Counted from the first letter of the stretch, positions 43,261 to 52,542 are shown. The stretch: 64,000 nucleotides of DNA from Gaiellasilicea sp963791905 (GCA_963791905.1 CAWBTX010000005.1:992001-1056000); one strand, 5' to 3'. Translations and numbers: made by a program. The notes: generated from the letters alone by a model not told the origin.

Positions 43261-43665
43261 ATGACCTCACTTCGCCGCAACAGAGCAACCGCCGACGAAC
43301 ACGGCCAGACGATGGTCGAGTTCGTGATCGTCATGCCCGTTCTCCTCATGCTCATCTTCGGGGTGATCCAGTTCGGAATCGTCTACAACAACTACCTCAC
43401 CATCACCGACGCCACTCGGGTCGGCGCCCGCAAGGCGGCCGTCAGCCGGACGGCGACCGGCCCCGAGGCGCTCGCCGAGGCGGCGGTGCGCCAGGCCGCG
43501 AGCGACCTGGACCAGGCCGAGCTGGACGTGGACGTGACCGCCACTGCCTGGGCGCACGGAGGGGACGTGACGGTCGAGGCGAGCTACCCCTACGAGGTGA
43601 ACCTGCTCGGGTTCGTCGTCGCCTCGGGACGGGTCGAGAGCTCGACGACGGAGCGCATCGAGTGA
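43261..43665 (+). CDS. tadE: TadE-like pseudopilin
   Basis: Predicted 134 aa. Short basic leader, then EHGQTMVEFVIVMPVLLMLIFGVIQFGIVYNNY, the TadE signature with the prepilin-like Gly/Glu. The extracytoplasmic part has ATRVGARKAAV and beta strands. It is a minor pilin needed to start or anchor the pilus. Located between flp and cpaB. Confidence 0.92.
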   Translation: MTSLRRNRATADEHGQTMVEFVIVMPVLLMLIFGVIQFGIVYNNYLTITDATRVGARKAAVSRTATGPEALAEAAVRQAASDLDQAELDVDVTATAWAHGGDVTVEASYPYEVNLLGFVVASGRVESSTTERIE

Positions 43666-43736
43666 CGCGCCCGCGCCAGACCACCAGGAATTGCTCCCCG
43701 TAAACGATCGACGAAACGAGAAGGAATCAGACGCTC

Positions 43737-44504
43737 ATGACGTACCGCATCAGGAACATCACGATCGCAGTCGCCCTGGGGCTCGTCGCGGCGCTCCTGA
43801 CGAGCTTCTACGTGACGAACTACCAGCGCAACGTCCGCAAGGACGAGACGAACGTCCCGGTGTTCGTCGCGAAGCAGGACATCCCCGCCGGCACCGCCGG
43901 CTCGGACGTCGCCCGCAAGGGCATGCTGGCGAAGACCGAGCTCGTCCGGCGCAGTGTCGTTCCGGGCGCCATCTCGAACCCCGACCAGGTGCTCGACCTC
44001 GTCTCGACGGAACCGATCTTCGCGGGCGAGCAGGTCACTACGCGCCGCTTCGCGACACCGGCCGAGCGGGGTATCCGCGCCCAGCTGAAGGGCACCCAGC
44101 GTGCGTTCCAGCTCTCCGGTGACCAGCACCAGCTGCTCGCGGGCACGCTCAACGACGGCGACCGCGTCGATTTCATCGTCTCGATGAAGCCGAGCGACCA
44201 GGCCAGTGCGCCGGTGACGCGGATCGTCCTCCGCGACATCGAGGTCCTGCAGGCCGCAGGCTCGCCGAACGCAACGGAGAAGCTCGCCGCCAGTCCAGGC
44301 CTCTACGTCCTGCTCGCCGTCACCGACACCCAGGTGCAGAAGCTCTTCCACGGCTCGAAGCACGCCGACTGGTCGCTGCAGCTGCGCCCGCCGCTGAAGG
44401 CGAACGACAGCCCGGAGACCGTGGTCACGAACCGGTCTGTGCTGACCGAGGGGCTCCGCAGCGCTCAGCTGCAGAAGATCGAGGGCACTGGAGGGAACGA
44501 ATGA
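43737..44504 (+). CDS. cpaB: CpaB/RcpC Flp pilus assembly protein
   Basis: Predicted 255 aa. An N-terminal anchor helix (ITIAVALGLVAALLTSFYV) is followed by an SAF domain (VPVFVAKQDIPAGTAGSDV..VSTEPIFAGEQVTTRRF) and an RcpC-type domain. It is placed outside the membrane and is thought to bind wall polymers or line the pilus channel. Overlaps the next start by 4 bp. Confidence 0.92.
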   Translation: MTYRIRNITIAVALGLVAALLTSFYVTNYQRNVRKDETNVPVFVAKQDIPAGTAGSDVARKGMLAKTELVRRSVVPGAISNPDQVLDLVSTEPIFAGEQVTTRRFATPAERGIRAQLKGTQRAFQLSGDQHQLLAGTLNDGDRVDFIVSMKPSDQASAPVTRIVLRDIEVLQAAGSPNATEKLAASPGLYVLLAVTDTQVQKLFHGSKHADWSLQLRPPLKANDSPETVVTNRSVLTEGLRSAQLQKIEGTGGNE

Positions 44505-45694
44505 AGACCGAAACCACTCAGCGCGAGCCCATCCGCGTCTACGTGACGGGCTCCTGCGAAGGGCTCGATCGCCTTCGCGAGGCGCTCGCCTCCCATGCCG
44601 AGCTCGACTTCGTCGGCTGGAGCGAGCACGTGGCCGAGGCATCGGCCGCACTCGCCGGCGGCCACCTCCAGGTGGTCGTGCACGGCACCCGCTCGACGTC
44701 GCTGCCGGCTGACGAGATCGCGGTGATCCGCGAGCACACGCGCTCGCCGATCGTCGTCCTCGCGTCCGGCGAGTCGACGGCGCTGCTCGACGAGGCCCTC
44801 GACACCGAGGGCGTCGCCGACGTCCTGCTGCTGCCGCAGCTGACCGAGAACGTCGTGTTCTCGCTCCGCAAGGCCGCGCACGCCGGCCGCCGCCTCGTGG
44901 CGGAGGGCGGGCATGCGCGTCACGGGCGGATCGTGACCGTCTTCTCGCCGAAGGGCGGCACGGGCAAGACGTGCACCGCGACCAACCTCGCGGCCTCGTT
45001 CGCCAAGCACGAGAAGAAGCGCACGCTGCTGCTGGACCTGGACCTCCAGTTCGGCGACGCGGCGATCATGCTCGGGCTCGAGCCGGAGAAGACGATCTAC
45101 GACCTCGTGGTCGCTCCGGGTGAGCTCGACTCGGAAAAGCTCGCCGGCTACATCACGAAGCACCCGTGCGGGCTCGACATCCTGCCGGCGCCCCTGCGCC
45201 CGGAGGACGCCGAGCTCGTGACCGAGTCCAAGCTCGCGCGCCTGCTCGAGGTCGCCCGTGAGTCCTACGACCTGATCGTCGTCGACACGTCGCCGTTCTT
45301 CCACGGCCCGATGCTGGCGACGCTCGACCGGACCGACGAGCTGCTGATGCTGTGCGGGCTCGACGTCCCGACGCTGAAGAACGTGCGCCTCTCGATGCAG
45401 ACGCTCGAGCTGCTCTCGTTCCCCGCGCACCGGATCGGCTTCGTGCTCAACCGGTCGAACTCGAAGGTCGGCATGAAGAAGAGCGAGGTCGAAGGTGCTC
45501 TTGGCGTCAAGATCCGCTTCGAAGTCCCGTCGGACCGGGCGGTCCCGCTCGGTGTCAACCGCGGCCAGCCGCCCGTGCTCGCCGACTCGGGCTGTGACTT
45601 CGCCCGCGGCGTGCGCGCGATCGCGAAGTCGCTCGTCACGCCGGCCGAACAGGCTCCCAAGAAGCGCATGTTCGCGTCGCTGGCGAGGGCATAG
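44501..45694 (+). CDS. tadZ: TadZ/CpaE-type ParA-like ATPase
   Basis: Predicted 397 aa. The N-terminal receiver-like domain (about 10-125) lacks an obvious phospho-Asp context. A MinD/ParA ATPase follows with deviant Walker A KGGTGKT (151-157), a LLLDLDLQFGD switch and DLIVVDTSPFFHG. The C-terminal helix carries basic residues for membrane contact. TadZ/CpaE marks the cell site where the pilus machine is built. In-frame in the operon, 2 bp before cpaF. Confidence 0.92.
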   Translation: MKTETTQREPIRVYVTGSCEGLDRLREALASHAELDFVGWSEHVAEASAALAGGHLQVVVHGTRSTSLPADEIAVIREHTRSPIVVLASGESTALLDEALDTEGVADVLLLPQLTENVVFSLRKAAHAGRRLVAEGGHARHGRIVTVFSPKGGTGKTCTATNLAASFAKHEKKRTLLLDLDLQFGDAAIMLGLEPEKTIYDLVVAPGELDSEKLAGYITKHPCGLDILPAPLRPEDAELVTESKLARLLEVARESYDLIVVDTSPFFHGPMLATLDRTDELLMLCGLDVPTLKNVRLSMQTLELLSFPAHRIGFVLNRSNSKVGMKKSEVEGALGVKIRFEVPSDRAVPLGVNRGQPPVLADSGCDFARGVRAIAKSLVTPAEQAPKKRMFASLARA

Positions 45695-45696
45695 CG

Positions 45697-47136
45697 ATGG
45701 GTCTCCACGACAGGCTTCAGAAGCAGAACGGCAACGGGGCCGGCGGCGTGGTCGCCGAGCGTCCGACCGCGCTGGCCGGTCCCGTTACACCAGTCGTCGT
45801 CGAGACCGGCCCGGTGGATCCGTACGCGGAGCTGAAGACGCGGATCCATCACGCCGTGATCGCGAAGCTCGGCCCGGAGCTCTTCCGCCGCGAGAGCTCG
45901 GAGGACCTCTCCGAGCGCGTCCTGCACGCGGTCACCGAGCAGCTCGCGCTCGACCGGACGCCGTTGACCCGCGAGGAGCGGCGGCGGATCCAGCGCGAGA
46001 TCACGGACGACGTCCTCGGCTACGGGCCGCTCGAGCCGCTGCTGCGCGACGACTCCGTGACCGAGGTCATGGTCAACGGCCACGAGAAGATCTTCGTCGA
46101 GCGCGAGGGCCGCCTCGAACGCGCGGACGCGTCGTTCGTCGACGACGCGCACGTGATGCGGATCATCGACAAGATCGTCTCCCAGGTCGGCCGGCGCATC
46201 GACGAGTCGTCGCCGATGGTGGACGCCCGCCTGCCGGACGGCAGTCGCGTCAACGCGATCATCCCGCCGCTGGCGCTGAGAGGGCCGACGCTGACGATCC
46301 GGAAGTTCGCGCGCGACCCGTACACGATGGACGACCTGATCAACTTCGGCTCGCTGAACCCGCACTCGGCGCAGTTCCTGGCCGCCTGCGTACGCGGCAA
46401 GCTGAACGTGCTCATCTCGGGCGGTACCGGCACCGGTAAGACGACGATGCTGAACGCGCTGTCGTCCTTCGTGCCCGGCGACGAGCGCGTCGTCACGATC
46501 GAGGACGCGGCCGAGCTCCAGCTCCAGCAGGAGCACGTGATCACGCTCGAGTCGCGCCCGCCGAACATCGAGGGCCAGGGCGAGGTTCGCATCCGCGAGC
46601 TCGTCCGGAACGCCCTCCGCATGCGCCCCGACCGGATCATCGTCGGCGAGGTCCGCGGCGCCGAGACCCTCGACATGCTCCAGGCGATGAACACGGGCCA
46701 CGAGGGCTCGCTGACGACGATCCACGCCAACTCGCCCCGCGACGCCCTCTCCCGGCTCGAGACCCTGGTGCTGAGCGCCGGCGTCGATCTGCCGCTGCGG
46801 GCGATCCGCGAGCAGATCGCGAGCGCGTTCGACCTCCTCGTCCAGATCACCCGCCTCGTCGACGGCACGCGCAAGGTCACGCACATCACCGAGGTGCTGC
46901 GGATGGAGTCGGACGTGATCACCCTTCAGGATCTCTTCGTCGCGCGCCCGCCCGGCGAGGCCGGCTCTGCGGCCGTGGGCCCGGGCTCGCGCCTGCTCGA
47001 GCCGCTCGCCAGCACGGGGCTGAAGCCGCATTTCCTCGAGAAGATGGCCGCCAACGGCGTCGTACTGCCCCCGGCCTTCTTCCGCAACGGCGTCGCGCCC
47101 GTTTTCTCTGCCATGAGTCAGTCGGAGCAGCGATGA
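45697..47136 (+). CDS. cpaF: CpaF/TadA secretion ATPase
   Basis: Predicted 479-aa hexameric motor of the Flp pilus. Walker A SGGTGTGKTT (241-250), Asp box TIEDAAELQLQ, Walker B IIVGEVRGAETLDMLQAM and the His box HEGSLTTIHANS. An N-terminal domain (LGYGPLEPLLRD..VTEVMVNG) is typical of the CpaF branch. It powers both extension and retraction in related systems. Its stop overlaps the next gene by 4 bp. Confidence 0.96.
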   Translation: MGLHDRLQKQNGNGAGGVVAERPTALAGPVTPVVVETGPVDPYAELKTRIHHAVIAKLGPELFRRESSEDLSERVLHAVTEQLALDRTPLTREERRRIQREITDDVLGYGPLEPLLRDDSVTEVMVNGHEKIFVEREGRLERADASFVDDAHVMRIIDKIVSQVGRRIDESSPMVDARLPDGSRVNAIIPPLALRGPTLTIRKFARDPYTMDDLINFGSLNPHSAQFLAACVRGKLNVLISGGTGTGKTTMLNALSSFVPGDERVVTIEDAAELQLQQEHVITLESRPPNIEGQGEVRIRELVRNALRMRPDRIIVGEVRGAETLDMLQAMNTGHEGSLTTIHANSPRDALSRLETLVLSAGVDLPLRAIREQIASAFDLLVQITRLVDGTRKVTHITEVLRMESDVITLQDLFVARPPGEAGSAAVGPGSRLLEPLASTGLKPHFLEKMAANGVVLPPAFFRNGVAPVFSAMSQSEQR

Positions 47137-48983
47137 GGCGTGTCGTGCTGGCGGCGCTCGTCCTGGGTGCGCTCGTGCCGGCCGCCGCAGGCGGCGCGGA
47201 TGGGAAGGCTCGGTTCGCCGGCATCGACGTGTCGACGTACCCGGCCGTCCGCGCGACCTACGTGACGCCGACACCCCAGAAGAAGGCACCGAAACTGACA
47301 GAGAACGGCGTGCCGGTCACGGGCTTCGACGCCGTCAACCTTGGTCAGGCGAAGAGCATCGTCCTCGCCGTCGACCGCTCCCGCTCCATGCACGGCGGTG
47401 CGCTTCGCGACGCGACGACCGCGGCCAGCCGCTTCGTCTCCGTGAAGCTCCCCGGCGACCGAATCGCCGTCGTCTCGGTCGCGCGGCGCGCCGTCCGTCT
47501 CACCGGCTTCTCGCCGTCCCGTCTCGACGTCGACGCGGCGCTGGGCTCCCTCGAGCTCGACCGCAAGGAGGGCACCGCGCTGTACGACGCGATCGTCCTC
47601 TCGTCGGAGGCGCTCGAGGCCGAGTCTCTCGGCGGCCGCGTGCTCATCCTGCTCACCGACGGGCAGGAGGTGACGAGCAACGCGACGCTCGCAGAGGCGA
47701 TCGACACAGCCCGCACGGCCAAGGTGGCCGTCTACCCGATCGCGATCGAGAGCTCGAGCTTTCGGCCGGGGCCGCTGAAGCAGCTGGCCCGCGAGACCGG
47801 CGGTCGGTACACGGCCGTGTCGAGCTCCGAGTCTCTGTCGGCGATCTACGCCTCGATCGCACGCGAGTTGCAGCGCACCTGGCAGCTCTCGTACGTCACA
47901 TCGGCGCGCCCGGGCGAGCCGATCCAGCTCGCCGCAGGCAAGGCGAGAGGTGAGGCCGTCGTACCGGGCGACTCCACCGCAACGACGAGCGGCGACTCGC
48001 GCGTCCCCGGCCCGCTCTTCCACGTCGGCCCGCTGCTGATGGCCTTGCTCGTGGGTGCCTGCGTCGCCGGCGGGGCCATCTTCCTGATGCGCGCACCGCT
48101 CGGCGCCGGTCTGCGGCGCCGGATCGCACCCCATCTCGGCGAGCGCACGAAGAAGCGCTCGCGGGGCCCGGTCGAGGACCGGTTCGCGACGGCCTCGATG
48201 ATCATGCAGGCAACCGAGCGGGTGCTCGGCCACCTGAAGCTCTGGCACTCGGTGCACAAGCTGCTCGAGCGCGCCGACGTGCCGCTGAAGACCGTCGAGC
48301 TCGGCTACATCTCCCTCGGGACCGGACTCGTGCTCGGCATCGTCGCCGCCATCGCAGGCACACCGGGCATCCTGGTCCTCCTCGCGCTCGCCGTCGGCTG
48401 CGCGCTACCGGTCGGGTTCGTCTGGTTCAAGGCGAAGCGCCGTCTGGCCGAGATCGACGCCCAGCTCCCGGACATCCTGATCACGCTCGCGGCGTCGCTG
48501 AAGGCGGGTCACAGCTTCCGCCAGGCCATACAGGCTGTGGTCGACGAGGGGCAGCCGCCAGCCAGCAAGGAGTTCAAGCGCGTGCTGACCGAGACGCGGC
48601 TCGGGCGGCCGATGGACGACGCGCTCACAGAGATGGCCGAGCGGCTCGGCTCGAAGAACCTCTCCTTCGTCGTCACCGCCGTGACGATCCAGCGCCAGGT
48701 CGGCGGCAGCCTCGCCGGCATCTTCGACATGGTCGCCGACACGGTGCGCCAGCGCCAGCAGTTCCAGCGCAAGATCCGCTCGCTCACCGCCATGGGCAGG
48801 ATGTCCGCCTACGTGTTGCTCGGGCTCCCGATCTTCCTCGCGGTCGTCCTGAGCCTCCTCAACCCGGAGTACATGAGCCCGCTCTACCACACGAGGACCG
48901 GCCACACGCTGATCGTCGTGGGCTCCGTGATGATGGTCTTCGGGACGCTCGTGCTCAAGAAAATCGTCTCCTTCAGGGGCTGA
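47133..48983 (+). CDS. tadB: VWA domain fused to TadB inner-membrane platform protein
   Basis: Predicted 616 aa. The first part is a secreted von Willebrand A domain: signal (1-20), MIDAS motif DRSRS (81-85), TDGQE near 171, ending about 265. A membrane helix near 290-312 leads into a TadB/GspF platform: FATASMIMQATERVLGH, helix pairs, ADIxx-like LPDILITLAASLKAGHSFRQAI and IQRQVGGSLAGIFDMVADT. TadB normally has about 300 aa; the fused VWA is extra. The VWA would sit outside and could bind pilin or surface ligands. Confidence 0.9.
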   Translation: MRRVVLAALVLGALVPAAAGGADGKARFAGIDVSTYPAVRATYVTPTPQKKAPKLTENGVPVTGFDAVNLGQAKSIVLAVDRSRSMHGGALRDATTAASRFVSVKLPGDRIAVVSVARRAVRLTGFSPSRLDVDAALGSLELDRKEGTALYDAIVLSSEALEAESLGGRVLILLTDGQEVTSNATLAEAIDTARTAKVAVYPIAIESSSFRPGPLKQLARETGGRYTAVSSSESLSAIYASIARELQRTWQLSYVTSARPGEPIQLAAGKARGEAVVPGDSTATTSGDSRVPGPLFHVGPLLMALLVGACVAGGAIFLMRAPLGAGLRRRIAPHLGERTKKRSRGPVEDRFATASMIMQATERVLGHLKLWHSVHKLLERADVPLKTVELGYISLGTGLVLGIVAAIAGTPGILVLLALAVGCALPVGFVWFKAKRRLAEIDAQLPDILITLAASLKAGHSFRQAIQAVVDEGQPPASKEFKRVLTETRLGRPMDDALTEMAERLGSKNLSFVVTAVTIQRQVGGSLAGIFDMVADTVRQRQQFQRKIRSLTAMGRMSAYVLLGLPIFLAVVLSLLNPEYMSPLYHTRTGHTLIVVGSVMMVFGTLVLKKIVSFRG

Positions 48984-48987
48984 AGCC

Positions 48988-49894
48988 ATGCTGCTCGCAC
49001 TCGCCATCGTCCTGCTCGCCGTCGCCGCGTTCCTCGTCGGCGAGGCGGTCACCTACCCGAGCCGGGAACGCCAGCTCTCGCTTCGCCGCGCGGCCGACTA
49101 CGGCAGCGTCCGGCTCCCGGGCACTGTCGGCGACCGGCTCCGCTTCCGCGAGCGCGTGATCCTGCCGGCGCGCGACTCGCTCGCCCGGATCTCACTCAAG
49201 CTCAACCCGCGCAGCACGCGTGGAGTCGGTGTCGATCAAGCTGCTCGCGGCGGGCATGGGCCGCAAGGTCTCGCCGACAGCGTTCCTCGCCGGGAAGGCC
49301 GCGTTCGGCGCGCTCGGTGCCCTGGTCGGCCTGATGATGGGCCCGGCCACCTTCGGCTTCCTCGGCGGCATGCTCTTCACGGTCGGTCTCGCGGCCGGCG
49401 GCTTCGCGCTGCCGGGGATCCTCGTGAACGGCCGCGCGAAGCGGCGTCGCGAGGAGATCCGCGCGCAGCTGCCGGACGCGCTCGACCTGCTCGCCGTCAG
49501 CGTCGAGGCCGGCATGGGCTTCGACGGCGCCATCTCGAAGCTGACCGAGTACATGGACGGGCCGCTCGGCGAGGAGTTCGCGCTCACGCTCGGCGAGATG
49601 CGGATCGGCGAGTCGCGCTCCGACGCCCTCAAGAAGCTCGGCGAGCGCGCCAACACGCCCGAGGTGGCGGCGTTCACGCGCGCGATCATCCAGGCCGACC
49701 AGCTCGGCATCTCACTCGGCCGCATCCTGCGCGTGCAGGCGATCGACTCGCGGGACAAGCGGCAGGCCGCAGCCGAGGAAAAGGCGATGAAGGCGCCGAT
49801 CAAGATGCTCTTCCCGACGGTCATGTTCATCTTCCCGGCGATGTTCATGGTGATCCTCGGGCCTGCCCTGATCAACCTCACGAAACTGTTCTAG
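48988..49894 (+). CDS. tadC: TadC inner-membrane platform protein (one frameshift)
   Basis: About 301 aa after correcting one slip near 49208. Before it the frame reads LKLNPRSTR; after it, SIKLLAAGMGRKVSPTAFLAGK. GspF-type features: KRRREEIRAQLPDALDLLAVSVEAGMGFDGAI, LGEMRIGESRSDALKKL, IIQADQLGISLGRILRVQA. Three or four helices. It pairs with TadB to form the platform on which CpaF turns. The gene is surrounded by intact partners, so the break is probably a sequence error. Confidence 0.9.
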
Positions 49895-49903
49895 GAGCTC
49901 ACC

Positions 49904-51346
49904 ATGAGCGACGAGCCGAACAACGGACCCGACACGGAGAAGGGCTTCGGCACGGGCCTGCGGGCCCAGCTCGCCAAGCGCACGGACCACGAGACGCCTC
50001 CGAGTGAGACGCTGGAGGCGGCGCCAGCGCCGTCCGCTTCGGCGGAGCCTGCGTTCGTCGTCTACGGCACCGCCGAGGCCGAGGCGGTCCGGGCCGAGCT
50101 CGCGGCCGCCGGCGAGCGCGAGCGCGACCTGCGCGACGAGCTCGACGAGCTGCGCGCCAGGCTCGACGCAACCGACATGGCAGGCAAGGAGGCCGCGTCC
50201 GCCCGTTCCGCGGAGGTGGACGCGCGCGCGGCCAAGGTCGCCGGGCTCGAGGCCTCGCTCGAGGAGCGCGAGCGCGAGCTCGCACAGCGGTCCGCAGCCG
50301 CGGTCGCCGAGCAGCAGCGCCTCGCCGACCTCAAGGCAGAGCTCGCCGCTGCGGAGACGCGGCAGGCCGAGCGCGAGAAGCAGCTCTCACTCAAGTTCCG
50401 CGAGCTTCAGGCCGCCGACCGGGATCGCACCGAGGCGACTGCTGCGCTTGCGAAGCAGGAGGCCGCCCTCGCCCAGCGCGAGCGGTCGCTCGAGCGCGGC
50501 CAGGCCGAGTCCGACTCGACCGTGGCCGAGTCGACCGCGCGCGTCGAGGCGCGCGAGTCGGTTCTGGCGACGCGCGAGGCTGCGATGCGCGACCAGGAGG
50601 CCGAGCTCGCCGAGCGCGACCGCGTCCTGGCCGAGCGCGAACGGGATCTGGTGAAGGCCAGGGCGGCCGTGACCGCCCGCGAGGACGTGCTCGAGTCGCG
50701 CGATGCGGAGCTCAAGGCAAAGGCGTCCATGCTCGCCGCCGAGCAGGCCCAGCTCGACCACGACCGCACGAACGCCGGGGTCGTCGTCGGCGAGGCGAGC
50801 GCGCGCTTCGAGGAGCTCGACTCGAGAGAGACCGAGCTCACGTCGAAGGAGAGCGACCTCGTCGCGCGGGAGGCCGAGCTCAACCGGCGCGAGTCGCAGC
50901 TACGCCGCGACGAGACAGACGCCAAGACGGAGGCTTTCCTCGAGGACGAGGCACGCCGCCTCGACGACCTGCGCCGCGAGCTGGCCACGCGCGAGGCCGA
51001 AGTCACGAGCAGCGAGACGCTGCTCGAGTCCCATCGGGCACGCGTCGAGCGGCGCGAGAAGCGCCTCGGTTCAACGGAGGAGTCGATCTCCGACCGCATG
51101 CGCGAGCTGGACGAGCGCGAGGCCGAGATCGAGGCGCGCTGGGCGCGGGCCGAGGCGGACGCCGAGCTGCGCGAGATGAAGCTCGAGCAGCGCGAGCGGA
51201 CGATCGGCGACCTCGAACTCCGGCTCGGCAAGAAGGAGAGCGACCTCGCCCAGTACGTCGGCCAGCTGCAGGCGGAGATGGAGCGCCGCGAAAGCGACTG
51301 GTGGGAAAAGCAGCTCGGCGCCAAGCCCACAGTCGGCGCTCGCTAG
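49904..51346 (+). CDS. Long coiled-coil protein at end of Tad operon
   Basis: Predicted 480 aa, almost entirely charged heptads (AELAERDRVLAERERDLVK-like repeats) from about 55 to 465; no signal peptide and no membrane helix. The N-terminal 50 residues are Pro/Ser-rich and disordered. The rod could be tens of nanometres long. It starts 9 bp after tadC, so it belongs to the pilus operon. Possible roles are a cytoplasmic scaffold or polar organiser. No known Tad component matches. A hairpin and element copy D follow. Confidence 0.8.
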   Translation: MSDEPNNGPDTEKGFGTGLRAQLAKRTDHETPPSETLEAAPAPSASAEPAFVVYGTAEAEAVRAELAAAGERERDLRDELDELRARLDATDMAGKEAASARSAEVDARAAKVAGLEASLEERERELAQRSAAAVAEQQRLADLKAELAAAETRQAEREKQLSLKFRELQAADRDRTEATAALAKQEAALAQRERSLERGQAESDSTVAESTARVEARESVLATREAAMRDQEAELAERDRVLAERERDLVKARAAVTAREDVLESRDAELKAKASMLAAEQAQLDHDRTNAGVVVGEASARFEELDSRETELTSKESDLVAREAELNRRESQLRRDETDAKTEAFLEDEARRLDDLRRELATREAEVTSSETLLESHRARVERREKRLGSTEESISDRMRELDEREAEIEARWARAEADAELREMKLEQRERTIGDLELRLGKKESDLAQYVGQLQAEMERRESDWWEKQLGAKPTVGAR

Positions 51347-51364
51347 CCGCATCGAGGCCCACTC

Positions 51365-51479
51365 GCGGACGACAAGCCGCGGGTAGCACTGCACAGCTTC
51401 AGGAGATGTTCGCGCGGAAGGCATCCGCGTCAGCGGATGCCGTCGGCCGGAATCTCCAGGATTCCGGCCCCGCTGCAAA
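51365..51479 (+). repeat. Structured intergenic element, copy D
   Basis: Core GCACTGCACAGCTTCAGG and TTCGCGCGGAAGG. Hairpin 1 at 51420-51441 (GGCATCCG/CGGATGCC), hairpin 2 at 51445-51469 (GGCCGGAATC/GATTCCGGCC). The stem of hairpin 2 is changed on both sides relative to the other copies. GTCG replaces GTAG at its foot. Ends in CCCGCTGCAAA. Confidence 0.8.
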
Positions 51480-51484
51480 CAAGA

Positions 51485-51511
51485 CGGGGTCTCGTCGAAG
51501 ACGAGACCCCG
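51485..51511 (+). terminator. Hairpin after element D
   Basis: CGGGGTCTCGTC-GAA-GACGAGACCCCG, a perfect 12-bp stem. No T-tract. Probably ends transcripts of the pilus operon before pdxS. The rest of the 51347-51657 gap shows nothing beyond the pdxS promoter. Confidence 0.65.
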
Positions 51512-51644
51512 CTACGAGCGCTCCTGTCTGGGCCAGGCGACCCTGCCGCAGGGCGGCCAACTCGCCTGGAGGGGGAGAGGAGTCGCGCCCGTGTCCCTCT
51601 ATCAATCTCACATTCCGCGCCGAGATTCCAGGGGTCCTCGCCGG

Positions 51645-51650
51645 TAGACT
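51645..51650 (+). promoter_or_regulatory. Candidate leaderless -10 box TAGACT for pdxS
   Basis: TAGACT, 7 nt, GTG 51658; no ribosome binding site between. Confidence 0.5.
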
Positions 51651-51657
51651 TGGCGCC

Positions 51658-52542
51658 GTGACCGAGACCGGGACGATGCGCGTCAAGAGCGGGCTCGCCG
51701 AGATGCTCAAGGGCGGCGTGATCATGGACGTCGTCGACGCCGAGCAGGCGCGGATCGCGGAGGACTCCGGTGCCGTCGCGGTGATGGCGCTCGAGCGCGT
51801 GCCGGCCGACATCCGCCGTGACGGTGGCGTGGCCCGTATGTCGGACCCGGCCATGGTCCAGGAGATCCAGGAGGCCGTCTCGATCCCGGTGATGGCGAAG
51901 TGCCGCATCGGCCACTTCGTCGAGGCGCAGATCCTGGAGGCGCTCGAGATCGACTACATCGACGAGTCGGAGGTGCTGACGCCCGCGGACGTCGCCCACC
52001 ATGTCGACAAGTGGCAGTTCACGGTGCCGTTCGTCTGCGGAGCCACCAATCTGGGGGAGGCGCTCCGGCGCATCTCCGAGGGCGCAGCCATGATCCGGAC
52101 GAAGGGCGAGGCGGGCACCGGCGACGTCGTCAACGCGGTGACACACATGCGCGCCGTCTTCGGCGGGATCCGCCGGCTCGGCGCCCTGCGCGAGGACGAG
52201 CTCTACGCCGAGGCGAAGGAGCTCCGCGCCCCGTTCGAGCTCGTCAGGTGGGTGGCCGAGAACGGCCGCCTGCCGGTCGTGACCTTCACCGCCGGCGGCA
52301 TCGCGACGCCCGCCGACGCGGCGTTGTGCATGCAGCTCGGCGCCGACGGCGTCTTCGTCGGCTCCGGCATCTTCAAGTCGGGCGACCCCGCCCTGCGTGC
52401 GAAGGCGATCGTCGAGGCGACGACGCACTTCCGCGACGCCGAGATCCTCGCCCGCGTCTCCGCGGGCCTCGGCGAGCCCATGGTCGGCATCTCCGCCGCC
52501 GAGCTCGCGCCCGAGCAGCTGCTCGAGTCGCGCGGCTGGTAG
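51658..52542 (+). CDS. pdxS: Pyridoxal 5'-phosphate synthase lyase subunit PdxS
   Basis: Predicted 294 aa, (beta/alpha)8 enzyme that makes PLP from ribose 5-phosphate, glyceraldehyde 3-phosphate and ammonia supplied by PdxT. Highly conserved: GGVIMDVVDAEQARIAEDSGA, VPADIRRDGGVARMSDP, the catalytic Lys in PVMAKCRIGHF and the second Lys in IRTKGEAGTGD, then FVGSGIFKSGDP. GTG start is backed by its -10 box and family alignment. PdxT is not next to it: a membrane gene lies between. Confidence 0.97.
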   Translation: MTETGTMRVKSGLAEMLKGGVIMDVVDAEQARIAEDSGAVAVMALERVPADIRRDGGVARMSDPAMVQEIQEAVSIPVMAKCRIGHFVEAQILEALEIDYIDESEVLTPADVAHHVDKWQFTVPFVCGATNLGEALRRISEGAAMIRTKGEAGTGDVVNAVTHMRAVFGGIRRLGALREDELYAEAKELRAPFELVRWVAENGRLPVVTFTAGGIATPADAALCMQLGADGVFVGSGIFKSGDPALRAKAIVEATTHFRDAEILARVSAGLGEPMVGISAAELAPEQLLESRGW

